Under the pieces are notes generated by a model, which did no database searches, was not told where the DNA came from, and worked only from the letters and a program-made list of their open reading frames with translations. This document shows positions 7,502 to 16,200 of a DNA stretch of 64,000 nucleotides, in pieces. This DNA comes from Candidatus Leptofilum proximum (GTDB taxonomy: Bacteria; Chloroflexota; Anaerolineae; Promineifilales; Promineifilaceae), in contig JADJXK010000002.1 in NCBI GenBank assembly GCA_016710325.1, positions 4,650,001-4,714,000 of the forward strand, read 5' to 3'. The translations under genes were made by a program, and so were the position numbers. Position 1 is the stretch's first letter, and the number at the start of each line of letters is the position of its first letter.

Positions 7502-9835
7502 ATGTCTTCACCCCCTTCTGTGTCTTCACCGTTCGGTCAAGCCCGCCGTCCGGCCGGAATGGGCTTGCGTCGCCGCTGGTTGACGGCCGAAACCCATCTC
7601 TGGCGAGCCATCATTTGCGGATTGGGCAGCGGCGCGTTGTGGGGCGCTGTCCTGGCCTCCATGTTGGCCGGGTATGAGCAGCGCCTGCTGCCTCTGCCCT
7701 GGAACCTGCTGCTATTTGCTTTTCTCGGTTTTGCTTTTGTATCGGCCGGGGACGGAATTCTAACCCTGCTGTGGAAAATTCTAGGCTTTGTCTTGCGACG
7801 ACTGAAGTCAGAACGGCCGTATCACCTTATCCGCACCATTCCCCAGGCCCAAATTGGGCGGCTGCTGGCGGTGGTGCTGTTTTTGTACGGCCGTCACCTC
7901 TTTCCAGGGACCATCTTCGACAATATCGGTCTGCCGCCGTCCACGCACCTCCTGGTCTGGCCCATAACCCTGGGCGGCGCGCTGGTGGCCGTGGCCCGGA
8001 TGCCGGTCCGCCGCCAGCAAACACGCCTGGCCTTGCTGGGTGTGGCGCTGTTGTTGAACGGGCTGGCCATTGGCTGGCTGCTCTACCGGGGAACGGAGGG
8101 TTATCTGGCGCGGGCGGAAATGACACCGGTAACGGCCGTTACCCCCCTTACGCTGCCCAATCCCGGCCTGGCCGGTCCCTATGCCGTCAAAAGTCTCATC
8201 TACGGCAGCGGCAGCGACCGGCAGCGCGACGAGTACGGCGTTGACGCGACCCTGGTTACGCCGGTGGTTGACGGTTCTGCCATTTACGCCGGTTTCGGCG
8301 GCCTGGGCGGAGCGATTGCCGACTGGTTTTGGGGCTTTGACTACCGTCATCTGCCGTTAAACGGCCGTGTCTGGTACCCAGAAGGCGACGGTCCGTTTCC
8401 CCTGGTTCTCATCGTGCATGGCAACCACAGCATGGCCCACTTTTCCGACGCCGGGTATGCCTACCTGGGCGAACACCTGGCTAGCCGGGGCCTGATCGCC
8501 GTCTCGGTTGATGAAAACTTCCTCAACGGCTACATGCTGGCCGACGGCGGTGGGCAGGATATGCCCCTGCGTGGCTGGCTGCTGCTCCAGCATTTGCAGC
8601 AGTGGCGCACCTGGAACGAGACACCGGGCACGCCTTTTTACCAACAGGTAGATTTAACTCGCGTCGCCCTCATCGGCCACTCCCGCGGCGGTGAGGCCGT
8701 CACCCACGCCGCCGTCCTCAATACGCGGCTCTACCCGCCGGTGACCGAGGCGGCTTCAGCCGACACATTCGGTTTTGGCATTCGTGGCGTCGTGGGCATT
8801 GCGCCTTCGGATGGGCAGTTTAAGCCAAACGGCCGTGGCCTTATCTTGCAAGACACCAGCTACCTGATGCTGGTCGGCGGGCATGACGCCGATACCCACA
8901 CCGCGATGGCCATTCCAACCTATAATCGGGCGCGTTTTGTTGACAATCCTGAAGCTTTTGCCGCCGTAGCGTACCTGTATCGCGCCAATCACGGCCAGTT
9001 CAACGCGGTGTGGGGGGATCGGGATTATGGCCTGATGGATTCGATGCTGCTCAACCGCCGAGCCTACCTTAGCGGTGAGGAACAGCGACAGGCAGCAAAA
9101 GTGATCATCACCGCCTTTCTGGAAGCTGCACTCAACGGACAGAAGGGTTACCGCAACTTGTTCCGCACGCCGCACGCTGCGGCCGCCTGGCTGCCTGAGG
9201 GCTTACTGGTGACGACTTACAAAGATGCGACTTTCCTAGCGGTAGATACCAGCACACGAGGGGGCCAGGCAACACAGGTGGTTTTGCCCGGCGCAACGGC
9301 CGTTGCCACCGATTTTTCCACCTGGAAGCGGGGACGGCTGATGCTGCGGGATGCAGAAACCTCGCAGGAGAATCTGGCCCTGCACCTGACCTGGGAGGCG
9401 GGGATGACGCCAGTATATGCGTTAGAACTACCCCTGGAAACGATACAAGATTGGGCGCTAACCGGTGATGATGTTTTGACTTTTGCTCTGGCCACGGCTC
9501 AAGATGAACCCCACCCTCTAGACCTGCAGGTTGAATTGGAAACGGCCGTAGGCACAAAAGTGTGCTTACCTCTGTCACAATTTGGCGCGATTCACCCGCC
9601 ATTGCCAGCGCGCATTCTGAAAGCAGATTGGGTGCCGCCGCTGCTGGGGTTTGACAAAATTCACATGCAAACACCTTTTGAACGAGTGTTGCAGACCTAC
9701 GTGATACCTTTGGCTGCATTCCAGACGGCCGACCCCGCCTTTCAACCGGATCGGATCACGGCAATTCGCTTCATCTTCATGGGCGAACAGGGTGGCGCAG
9801 TATATCTGGATGAGATCGGCTTCATGGACGATTAA
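7502..9835 (+). CDS. Large membrane-associated alpha/beta hydrolase
   Basis: 777-residue protein. About four or five membrane helices fill residues 35-205 and an alpha/beta hydrolase domain starts near residue 295. The hydrolase shows PLVLIVHGNH (oxyanion strand) and ALIGHSRGGEA with the nucleophile Ser near residue 394. The C-terminal 200 residues look beta-rich and may be a carbohydrate-binding-like or galactose-binding module. Catalysis by a serine hydrolase of the platelet-activating-factor-acetylhydrolase/chlorophyllase type is plausible; the substrate is unknown. It has its own promoter region with the shared TAAC-N4-GTTA element. The gene carries eight copies of the ACGGCCGT palindrome, as expected for resident DNA. 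Confidence 0.8.
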   Translation: MSSPPSVSSPFGQARRPAGMGLRRRWLTAETHLWRAIICGLGSGALWGAVLASMLAGYEQRLLPLPWNLLLFAFLGFAFVSAGDGILTLLWKILGFVLRRLKSERPYHLIRTIPQAQIGRLLAVVLFLYGRHLFPGTIFDNIGLPPSTHLLVWPITLGGALVAVARMPVRRQQTRLALLGVALLLNGLAIGWLLYRGTEGYLARAEMTPVTAVTPLTLPNPGLAGPYAVKSLIYGSGSDRQRDEYGVDATLVTPVVDGSAIYAGFGGLGGAIADWFWGFDYRHLPLNGRVWYPEGDGPFPLVLIVHGNHSMAHFSDAGYAYLGEHLASRGLIAVSVDENFLNGYMLADGGGQDMPLRGWLLLQHLQQWRTWNETPGTPFYQQVDLTRVALIGHSRGGEAVTHAAVLNTRLYPPVTEAASADTFGFGIRGVVGIAPSDGQFKPNGRGLILQDTSYLMLVGGHDADTHTAMAIPTYNRARFVDNPEAFAAVAYLYRANHGQFNAVWGDRDYGLMDSMLLNRRAYLSGEEQRQAAKVIITAFLEAALNGQKGYRNLFRTPHAAAAWLPEGLLVTTYKDATFLAVDTSTRGGQATQVVLPGATAVATDFSTWKRGRLMLRDAETSQENLALHLTWEAGMTPVYALELPLETIQDWALTGDDVLTFALATAQDEPHPLDLQVELETAVGTKVCLPLSQFGAIHPPLPARILKADWVPPLLGFDKIHMQTPFERVLQTYVIPLAAFQTADPAFQPDRITAIRFIFMGEQGGAVYLDEIGFMDD

Positions 9836-9903
9836 CGCCTGGCAGGACAATAAACGCCGGGCGATCAATGGGTTCACACCCCAAAAATTCTCGGAGGATA
9901 CCT

Positions 9904-10299
9904 ATGTCAAATTGGATGCGCCTTATTGTGGCCCTTGTCGTGGGCGCTCACGGTATTGGCCACGTTCTGTTCCTGGTCCCCTTGTTGGGGATAGCTGATT
10001 GGGGGCAGCCTGCCCAATCGTGGCTGCTGGGAGGCGGCTGGCTGGCCAAGGGAGTGGGAAGTCTGATCTGGCTGGCGGCTATTATGGGGTTTACGGCCGT
10101 AGCCATTGGCTTCTTCAACATGGCTGACTGGTGGCGCACGGTAGCGATTGTGGTAGCGGCCGTTTCCACCCTGGGCTTGATTCTCTTTTGGGGCAACCCG
10201 GTCAGCTCACCCATCCTATCTGCCCTGATTTTTAACCTGGTGGTGCTGGCTGCGCTGCTCGTCTTCCACTGGTCGCCCGTCGCTCAGCCGACCGGTTAA
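9904..10299 (+). CDS. Small four-helix membrane protein
   Basis: 131-residue hypothetical integral membrane protein with four hydrophobic helices (GAHGIGHVLF in the first, then LIWLAAIMGF, IVVAAVSTLG, LVVLAALLVF). The frame is open further upstream, but the ATG at 9904 is preceded by TCGGAGGAT, a strong ribosome binding site. It lies 12 bases before the next membrane gene and probably forms an operon with it. No family role is known to me. Confidence 0.7.
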   Translation: MSNWMRLIVALVVGAHGIGHVLFLVPLLGIADWGQPAQSWLLGGGWLAKGVGSLIWLAAIMGFTAVAIGFFNMADWWRTVAIVVAAVSTLGLILFWGNPVSSPILSALIFNLVVLAALLVFHWSPVAQPTG

Positions 10300-10311
10300 T
10301 GGAGGTATGCG

Positions 10312-11229
10312 ATGAAAACACATTCCATTCTTAACTGGCTGAATCCCCTGATCGTTGTCCTGGCGGCAATCGCGGCTGGCATGGGGTTGTTCTGGCAAAA
10401 CAGCGCAAGCCCCTTCACTTTTACGACACTCCACAGTGAGAGCGTCCAGATGTACGGGCAAGGTATTTATCATAATGATACCTACTTTAAGGCCCCCATC
10501 TTTCGCGGAACGGATTTTGTTGCCCTCTTTGTTTGTGTGCCTTTACTCATCGTCTCTTTTTGGCGCTATCGTCAAGGATCACTACGCAGTCGGCTTCTTA
10601 TGCTTGGTGTGCTTGCTTTCTTCCTTTATGATGGCATTTCGCTGGCATTCTCCGCCGCTTTCAATAGCCTATTTCTGGTTTATACCGCCCTCTTTTCGGC
10701 CAGTTTTTTCGCGCTGGTTTACGCACTCACAGAGATTGACCTGGCAGTGCTGCTGGCTCACATCTCTCCTGGCGTGCCGCGCCGCGGAATGGCTATCTTC
10801 ATGTTTGTAGCCGGTCTGGGAACTTGCTTTATCTGGCTCAGCGAAATTATCGGCTCACTTACCCAGAGGCAGCTGCCGGTTGAGGCGTTAGGGCCGTACA
10901 CAACATTGGTGACTCACGCGCTGGACATAGGGATTATCGCTCCCGTGGCCATACTGACTGGCGTTTATCTGCTGCAGCGCGCCCCGGTTGGATATTTGTT
11001 GGCTGCGCCCATGCTTATCCTTTGTTCGCTGGTTGGCACTGTCGTGATCTCCCAAACCATTTTCCAGACGATGGCCGGTATTACCCTGCCCATTGCTGTG
11101 TACATCGGCATGGTTGGATCATGGGTAGTGATGGGGACGTGGGCTGTATGGCTGGTTGTGGCTTTGCTGCGTTGTGTGGAGGATACGGCCGTTTCCCCTA
11201 TAAAACCCTCACCAGCATCGGCAACTTGA
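10312..11229 (+). CDS. Multi-pass membrane protein of unknown function
   Basis: 305-residue integral membrane protein with about seven or eight hydrophobic helices and little soluble sequence apart from an external loop (about residues 35-65) rich in polar residues. A GGAGG ribosome binding site stands before the ATG. The gene is the middle one of three consecutive membrane-protein genes (9904, 10312, 11304). No catalytic or transport motif was recognised. Confidence 0.7.
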   Translation: MKTHSILNWLNPLIVVLAAIAAGMGLFWQNSASPFTFTTLHSESVQMYGQGIYHNDTYFKAPIFRGTDFVALFVCVPLLIVSFWRYRQGSLRSRLLMLGVLAFFLYDGISLAFSAAFNSLFLVYTALFSASFFALVYALTEIDLAVLLAHISPGVPRRGMAIFMFVAGLGTCFIWLSEIIGSLTQRQLPVEALGPYTTLVTHALDIGIIAPVAILTGVYLLQRAPVGYLLAAPMLILCSLVGTVVISQTIFQTMAGITLPIAVYIGMVGSWVVMGTWAVWLVVALLRCVEDTAVSPIKPSPASAT

Positions 11230-11303
11230 TTGCTATGGAGCGCGGCCTGCCATGACCCAAAGGCGGATGAGCTGTCCGCGATCTCGCTTTGAAGGAGAAA
11301 ATC

Positions 11304-11699
11304 ATGAGGATCTTGATCACCCTGCTGCTTTTGGCTGGCGCCCACTTTGCCCTGACCGCCACTATGCCCGCACCCACCGGAAAGGATTGGGTTTTCTGGC
11401 CCTTTGCTGCCGATTCTCACGCCGTATTGGGCCTGGCCGGTGAAGGTGTCAGTAACCTCACCAAACTGCTGTCGGTGATTGCCGGGGTTTGTTTTTTGGC
11501 GGCGCTCCTGGCGCTGTTTGGCCTGCTCATTCCGGCGGAATGGTGGGGCGTGTTAGTCGGGATCGCCAGCGTCGCTTCGCTGGCCCTTTATCTCCTCTAC
11601 CTCGGCCCCTGGCTGGTCCTGCCCATTGCCATCGACATCTTTTTGTTGTGGGGCATCTTCGTTGTCCGCTGGTCGGCGGTTGGCTTACGAGGAATGTGA
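11304..11699 (+). CDS. Small four-helix membrane protein
   Basis: 131-residue hypothetical membrane protein with four hydrophobic helices, similar in size and layout to the 9904 product (first helix containing an AGAHFALTATMP turn). GAAGGAG stands eight bases before the ATG at 11304, so the in-frame TTG 15 bases upstream was not used. It closes the three-gene membrane cluster. Function unknown. Confidence 0.7.
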   Translation: MRILITLLLLAGAHFALTATMPAPTGKDWVFWPFAADSHAVLGLAGEGVSNLTKLLSVIAGVCFLAALLALFGLLIPAEWWGVLVGIASVASLALYLLYLGPWLVLPIAIDIFLLWGIFVVRWSAVGLRGM

Positions 11700-11713
11700 T
11701 ATTGTTCCCAAAT

Positions 11714-12664
11714 ATGAAGATCACCAAATTTCATCGCGAGCATGTGGTTGAAGCCGCTGCCCTGTTTGTGGAGAATTACCGGCGGCAGCGGCAGATTGTG
11801 CCAGTGCTGCCGGGCCTTATGGCGGAGGTAGTTCCGGTGGCCGAGCGACTGACTCGTCTGTTGGACGTTTCATCGGGGGTGGTGGCGGTGGAAAACGGCC
11901 GTCTCCTCGGTTATCTCGCCTGGTATCTGGTGCCCAACTTTCGCGACACCCCGCGCCGGGGTGCTTACGTGCCGGAGTGGGGCCACGCCACCGTAGACGA
12001 CGGCAAAACCGCCATCTACCGGGCCTTGTATCGAGCGGCGGCCGGGCAGTGGGCGGCGGCTGGCTGCCAGGTCCACGCCATCACGCTGCTGGCCCACGAC
12101 CAGGAAGCGGAAAGGGCCTGGTTCTGGCACGGCTTTGGCCTGACGGTGTTGGATGCTGTGCGGCCGGTACGGCCGTTGAACACGCTGCCCCAAACCGCGC
12201 TGCACATTCGCCAGGCCACTGTTGAGGATGCCGCCGCCCTCACAGCCCTCGATGCCGAACATTGGCAGCACTACTCCCAACCGCCCATTCTGATGACCGC
12301 GCGTACCGGATTGAATGAGGCCGGTAATATTGCCTTTCTGTCCCGCCGCAAAAACAGCGTCTGGCTGGCCTGCGACGGCGAGCACCTGGCCGGATTTATC
12401 CGCTGCGACGGCTACGACTTTGACGGCGTGGCCATTGTGGAATCGGACCGGACGGCAGCCATCACCGGGGCGTACGTGCGCCCGGCTTATCGCGGCCAAC
12501 GAGCGGCTCCGGCAATGTTGGATGCGGCGCTGCGCCATTACGAATCGCTGGGTTTTACTTGCTGCGCCTTAAATTTTGAGTCGTTTAATCCAGAGGCCAC
12601 TCTCTTCTGGTTGAACTATTTTGAACCCGTATGCCATTCCGTGCTGCGGGTTCCGGAAGCATGA
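11714..12664 (+). CDS. GNAT-family N-acetyltransferase, two-domain
   Basis: 316-residue acetyl-CoA-dependent acyltransferase-like protein. The first half (FHREHVVEAAALFVENYR, then VAVENGRLLGYLAWYLV) has a GNAT-like start. The second half (RQATVEDAAALTALDAEHW, ACDGEHLAGFIRC, then AYVRPAYRGQRAAPAMLDAAL) contains a clear GNAT motif A with the pyrophosphate-binding R-G-Q-R-A loop. The two halves suggest a tandem GNAT fold in which only the C-terminal domain keeps a good cofactor site. The ribosome binding site is weak; an in-frame GTG at 11696 overlapping the previous stop is an alternative start. The acceptor substrate is unknown. Confidence 0.82.
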   Translation: MKITKFHREHVVEAAALFVENYRRQRQIVPVLPGLMAEVVPVAERLTRLLDVSSGVVAVENGRLLGYLAWYLVPNFRDTPRRGAYVPEWGHATVDDGKTAIYRALYRAAAGQWAAAGCQVHAITLLAHDQEAERAWFWHGFGLTVLDAVRPVRPLNTLPQTALHIRQATVEDAAALTALDAEHWQHYSQPPILMTARTGLNEAGNIAFLSRRKNSVWLACDGEHLAGFIRCDGYDFDGVAIVESDRTAAITGAYVRPAYRGQRAAPAMLDAALRHYESLGFTCCALNFESFNPEATLFWLNYFEPVCHSVLRVPEA

Positions 12665-13510
12665 ATGATGGCAGAGACAAAGCTCATCCTGGTTGAAGGT
12701 CTGCCCGGTTCGGGCAAAACGACGACGGCCGAATTTATCGCCAGTTGGTTAGAGCGGCGGGGGGTGGCAACGGCCGTTTTCCTCGAAGGCAACCTGGATC
12801 ATCCGGCTGACTTTGAATCCGTCGCCTGCCTGGATGCTCAGGAATACACCGACCTGAACGCCCAGTTTCCCGCCGAAGCTGGTTTTCTGGCGAGCCAGGT
12901 CGTTTGTGAAGGGGACGACTACTTTTTCCGCTACCGCTACTTGCAGCAAACGTATCCCCAGCTTTCCCCGGCGCTGTTGGCAGCGTTGGCCCGTTACGAA
13001 ATTTACGAACTGCCAGCCGAGAAGTACCGGCGGCTGGTACGGCGGCGCTGGCAGCGGTTTGCGTCCCTGGCCGCTGCTGGCGACGTCACTTACATCTTTG
13101 AATGCTGCTTTTTGCAAAATCCCTTGACCATGTTTTTGGGGCGACATGATGAACCAGTCAGCGCCGCCCAGGCGTTCATCCTTGAACTGGCAGCTGCTGT
13201 TCAGGCGTTGCAGCCGCGCTGGTTTTACCTGCATCCCGGCGATGTTCGAACCACGCTGACACAGGCCGCGCAGTCCCGGCCCCAGGAATGGCTCGATTTT
13301 GTGATCGCCTATCACACGCAGCAGGGACACGGCAAAGCGCAGGGCTGGCAGGGTTTTGAGGGACTGGTTCGCTTCTACGAAATGCGGCAGGCCATTGAAC
13401 TGGCCCTGCTGCCGCAGCTTCCCTTTCCCGGTTTGCTGGTGAATCACACGGATTGGGCGACTGATCAGGCCCGCATAACCAGCTTTATGACCCGGACTTT
13501 CTCGCTTTAA
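12665..13510 (+). CDS. P-loop NTPase/kinase-like protein
   Basis: 281-residue soluble protein that opens with a Walker A motif, VEGLPGSGKTTTAEF (about residues 9-23), followed by a kinase-like Rossmann arrangement. The phrase TYIFECCFLQNPL near residue 140 resembles a Walker B or substrate strand. The layout suggests a small-molecule kinase or a nucleotide-dependent switch; the substrate is unknown. It begins directly after the GNAT stop, so the two are co-translated, possibly as acetyl- and phosphotransferase partners. Confidence 0.75.
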   Translation: MMAETKLILVEGLPGSGKTTTAEFIASWLERRGVATAVFLEGNLDHPADFESVACLDAQEYTDLNAQFPAEAGFLASQVVCEGDDYFFRYRYLQQTYPQLSPALLAALARYEIYELPAEKYRRLVRRRWQRFASLAAAGDVTYIFECCFLQNPLTMFLGRHDEPVSAAQAFILELAAAVQALQPRWFYLHPGDVRTTLTQAAQSRPQEWLDFVIAYHTQQGHGKAQGWQGFEGLVRFYEMRQAIELALLPQLPFPGLLVNHTDWATDQARITSFMTRTFSL

Positions 13511-13526
13511 TTTGCCCCTGGCAAGA

Positions 13527-13557
13527 CATAACCTCGGGCCATAACTTTGGTTAGAAG
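13527..13557. promoter_or_regulatory. Conserved upstream element, copy 2 (TAAC-N4-GTTA operator)
   Basis: A 31-base element matching the one at 7383: CATAACC, a GC-rich spacer, then CATAACTTTGGTTAGAAG containing the inverted repeat TAAC-N4-GTTA. It lies about 120 bases before the LRR lipoprotein gene. Recurrence in front of two unrelated genes suggests one regulator controls both. Confidence 0.6.
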
Positions 13558-13677
13558 ACGCCCGTTTCCCCTTCCAGTACCCTGAGCATAATGAGCATCA
13601 CCTGATACAAACGCGTTCTGAAACAGGAACAGGCGATTTGTTTTGTGGGGTGATAAATACGCTTTTGGGAGGTAAAG

Positions 13678-16110
13678 ATGTCTCGTTTCACATTAAAAGT
13701 ACTGTTTTTACTGCTGTTTCTGCTTTTTTTCTCTGGCTGCCGCGGTTCTGTGGATGCGCCCGATAACCCCGGATCGTCGGGCGATACGGCCGTAGCCACC
13801 CCCGCTTCAACTACAGTCCCTGACAGCGGATTTGATTGTGCCGCCGTCAGCGAAATCCCGGCTGCCGAATGCCAGGCGCTGGTGGCGTTTTATGAAGCCA
13901 CCGCTGGCGCCAATTGGGCAGACAACAGCGGTTGGCTGGCAACCGACACGCCATGCAGTTGGCCGGGCGTCACCTGCGCCGGGGGCCACGTTGACATGCT
14001 GGGCATTTACTTCAACAATCTGCAAGGCCAACTACCGGCAGCCCTGGCCGATCTGACACAGCTGCGCGTGCTGGATTTACACAACAATGCCCTCACTGGC
14101 CCGATTCCGGCAGAATACGGCCGTTTAACCAACCTGGAATACATCGATCTGTCCGTTAACCAGCTCACCGGCTCTATCCCGGAAACCTTCGGCGAGTTAG
14201 CGGCGCTGCAATCACTCAACCTGGCTCATAACGAGCTAGCCGGTCCGCTTCCGGCCCAGGTGGGGCAGATGGCTGCTCTCCGGAATCTCGATCTCGCCTA
14301 CAACCAGCTTAACGACGAACTGCCTGCTTCCCTGGCCAGTCTAACAGCCCTGGAAACCCTACGCCTGCGTGACAATCAGTTCACCGGCGCGATTCCTTTT
14401 GGCCTGGGTGAACTACCGGCGCTGGCCGAAGTTGACCTGACGTTTAACCAGCTGAGCGGTACGGTGCCGTCGGCACTGTACGACGCTGCCATTCACCGCT
14501 TCTGGGGCAATCCGCTGGAGGGTGCCATTTCTGTTGGCGAAAGTGGCCAGCAGGACGTGAATTACCTGGGTGTGGCTTTTACGGCGGATACAGCCGTAGC
14601 TAACAGCGTCTGGCCGGAGTTAGTGCCGGTGCGTCCGGCTGTACCAGGACCGGGCGTCATGTGGGCGCCACCGGAACATATCGTCTTTACCCTGACCCAG
14701 GCCGGTGGACCGCAAGATCATGCCCCCATGGGGCTTTATCTCCCGGCCGAAGCGCAGATTCACATCTATCCGGTGGCCGGACTGAACGCAGAAGTACGGC
14801 CCGCAGTGGACGCCTTGCAGCAGCTTTTGGCCGACCCATCCAACCTGGCTGCTTATGGGGTTGTTAGCCCGGAAGCGAGCGCAGCCCAACCAGGTCTGTC
14901 GATGCTTCCGCCCAGCAACGCGGTGCAAAACTTCCGCGCTCAGGTGGAAATGATCACCTTTGCCGAGGGCAGCGGCGTGCGTTACCTGACGCAGCTCAGC
15001 CAGGGACCAGTCCCGCTCAGCAATCAGGAATTGTTTTACACGTTCCAGGGCTTGACGGCCGATGGCGCCACATACGTGGCCGCCTACTTCCCGGTGACGC
15101 TGCCTGACCTGCCGGATTCGCCCCAAATGAGCGATGAAGCATTTGGCAAGCTGATGGAAGATTGGTCAGGTTACCTGGCACAGACGTTAACACTGCTGGA
15201 CGGGCAGCCAACTGCTGCTTATACGCCGGATCTGGCGGCGTTGGATGGGTTGATCAGCTCCCTTTCGGTTAGCGGGATAACGCCCACCCTGGAAGCCACC
15301 TGGCCCAACAATGGCGAATCCGTAGACGCCAAGCCCATCTTACAGTGGGCTGCCTTCCCTGGCGCGGTGCGTTACGAAGTGGTGGTGGTTGACGACGATG
15401 TTTACCCGCCGGTGGTGGCCTTCAGCCAGTTCACGACAGACACGATGATGCCCGTGGAACCAGGCCTGGAACCGGGCAGCTACAGTTGGACGGTACGGGC
15501 GCTGGATGACGATGAGGCTGTCCTGGCCGAATCGAACCGGGTCTTTCGTGTTAAAGATGCCATTACCCTGGGTTATCCGCCCGCTGAAGAAGCGGTTGAT
15601 CCGTCACCCATCCTGCAATGGGAACCCTTTGCCGGTGCGGCGGACTACCACATCGTGGTGTTAAATGACGGCGCTTATCCGCCAGAGGTCATCGTGGATC
15701 AAATTGTCACCGAGCCGATGCTGGCGGTTGATCCGCCGCTGGCGCCCGGCCACTACAGTTGGACGGTGTGGGCGCAGGATGGGGATACGGCCGTACTTGC
15801 CGAACTCACCAGCACCTTCTCCGTGAAGAATGTGGTAGCCCTGGTCGCCCCCGCTGCCGGAGAAACGGTGGCGGCCGAACCCCTGCTGGCGTGGCAAGCC
15901 TTTCCCGGCGCGGTCACTTACCAGGTCATCGTGCTGGATGATGACGCTTATCCGCCGGTTGTGGTTCTGGATGAGATGACGAGTGAAACGTCGTTTGCGA
16001 TAACGCTGCCGCTGGGGGCTGGCAGCTACAGCTGGATCGTACGGGCCTTTGACAAAAACGACGCGCTGGTGGCCGAATTGACCAGCAGTTTTGTCGTGGC
16101 TGAGGAGTAA
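13678..16110 (+). CDS. Leucine-rich-repeat surface lipoprotein
   Basis: 810-residue secreted lipoprotein. The signal peptide ends in a lipobox with Cys21 (LLFFSGC). Residues about 65-100 form a capping region (WPGVTC). Seven 24-residue plant-type leucine-rich repeats follow (about 105-275), with the pattern LxxLxLxxNxLxGxIPxxxG. A long middle region has no recognised domain. The C-terminus has three repeats of about 91 residues starting near 535, 628 and 719, each with a PILQWxxFPGA segment and a SYSWTVRA segment, which look like fibronectin/Ig-type beta sandwiches. It starts after a GGGAGG site. It is likely to bind partners or polymer at the cell surface. Confidence 0.88.
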   Translation: MSRFTLKVLFLLLFLLFFSGCRGSVDAPDNPGSSGDTAVATPASTTVPDSGFDCAAVSEIPAAECQALVAFYEATAGANWADNSGWLATDTPCSWPGVTCAGGHVDMLGIYFNNLQGQLPAALADLTQLRVLDLHNNALTGPIPAEYGRLTNLEYIDLSVNQLTGSIPETFGELAALQSLNLAHNELAGPLPAQVGQMAALRNLDLAYNQLNDELPASLASLTALETLRLRDNQFTGAIPFGLGELPALAEVDLTFNQLSGTVPSALYDAAIHRFWGNPLEGAISVGESGQQDVNYLGVAFTADTAVANSVWPELVPVRPAVPGPGVMWAPPEHIVFTLTQAGGPQDHAPMGLYLPAEAQIHIYPVAGLNAEVRPAVDALQQLLADPSNLAAYGVVSPEASAAQPGLSMLPPSNAVQNFRAQVEMITFAEGSGVRYLTQLSQGPVPLSNQELFYTFQGLTADGATYVAAYFPVTLPDLPDSPQMSDEAFGKLMEDWSGYLAQTLTLLDGQPTAAYTPDLAALDGLISSLSVSGITPTLEATWPNNGESVDAKPILQWAAFPGAVRYEVVVVDDDVYPPVVAFSQFTTDTMMPVEPGLEPGSYSWTVRALDDDEAVLAESNRVFRVKDAITLGYPPAEEAVDPSPILQWEPFAGAADYHIVVLNDGAYPPEVIVDQIVTEPMLAVDPPLAPGHYSWTVWAQDGDTAVLAELTSTFSVKNVVALVAPAAGETVAAEPLLAWQAFPGAVTYQVIVLDDDAYPPVVVLDEMTSETSFAITLPLGAGSYSWIVRAFDKNDALVAELTSSFVVAEE

Positions 16111-16200
16111 CAGCAGCTATTTGAGGGACCCAGTTCTGGAACTGGTATGGCCATCACAGTGAACGCTTATGTGAGCGACTGTTTCACCGGACGATGAGGA

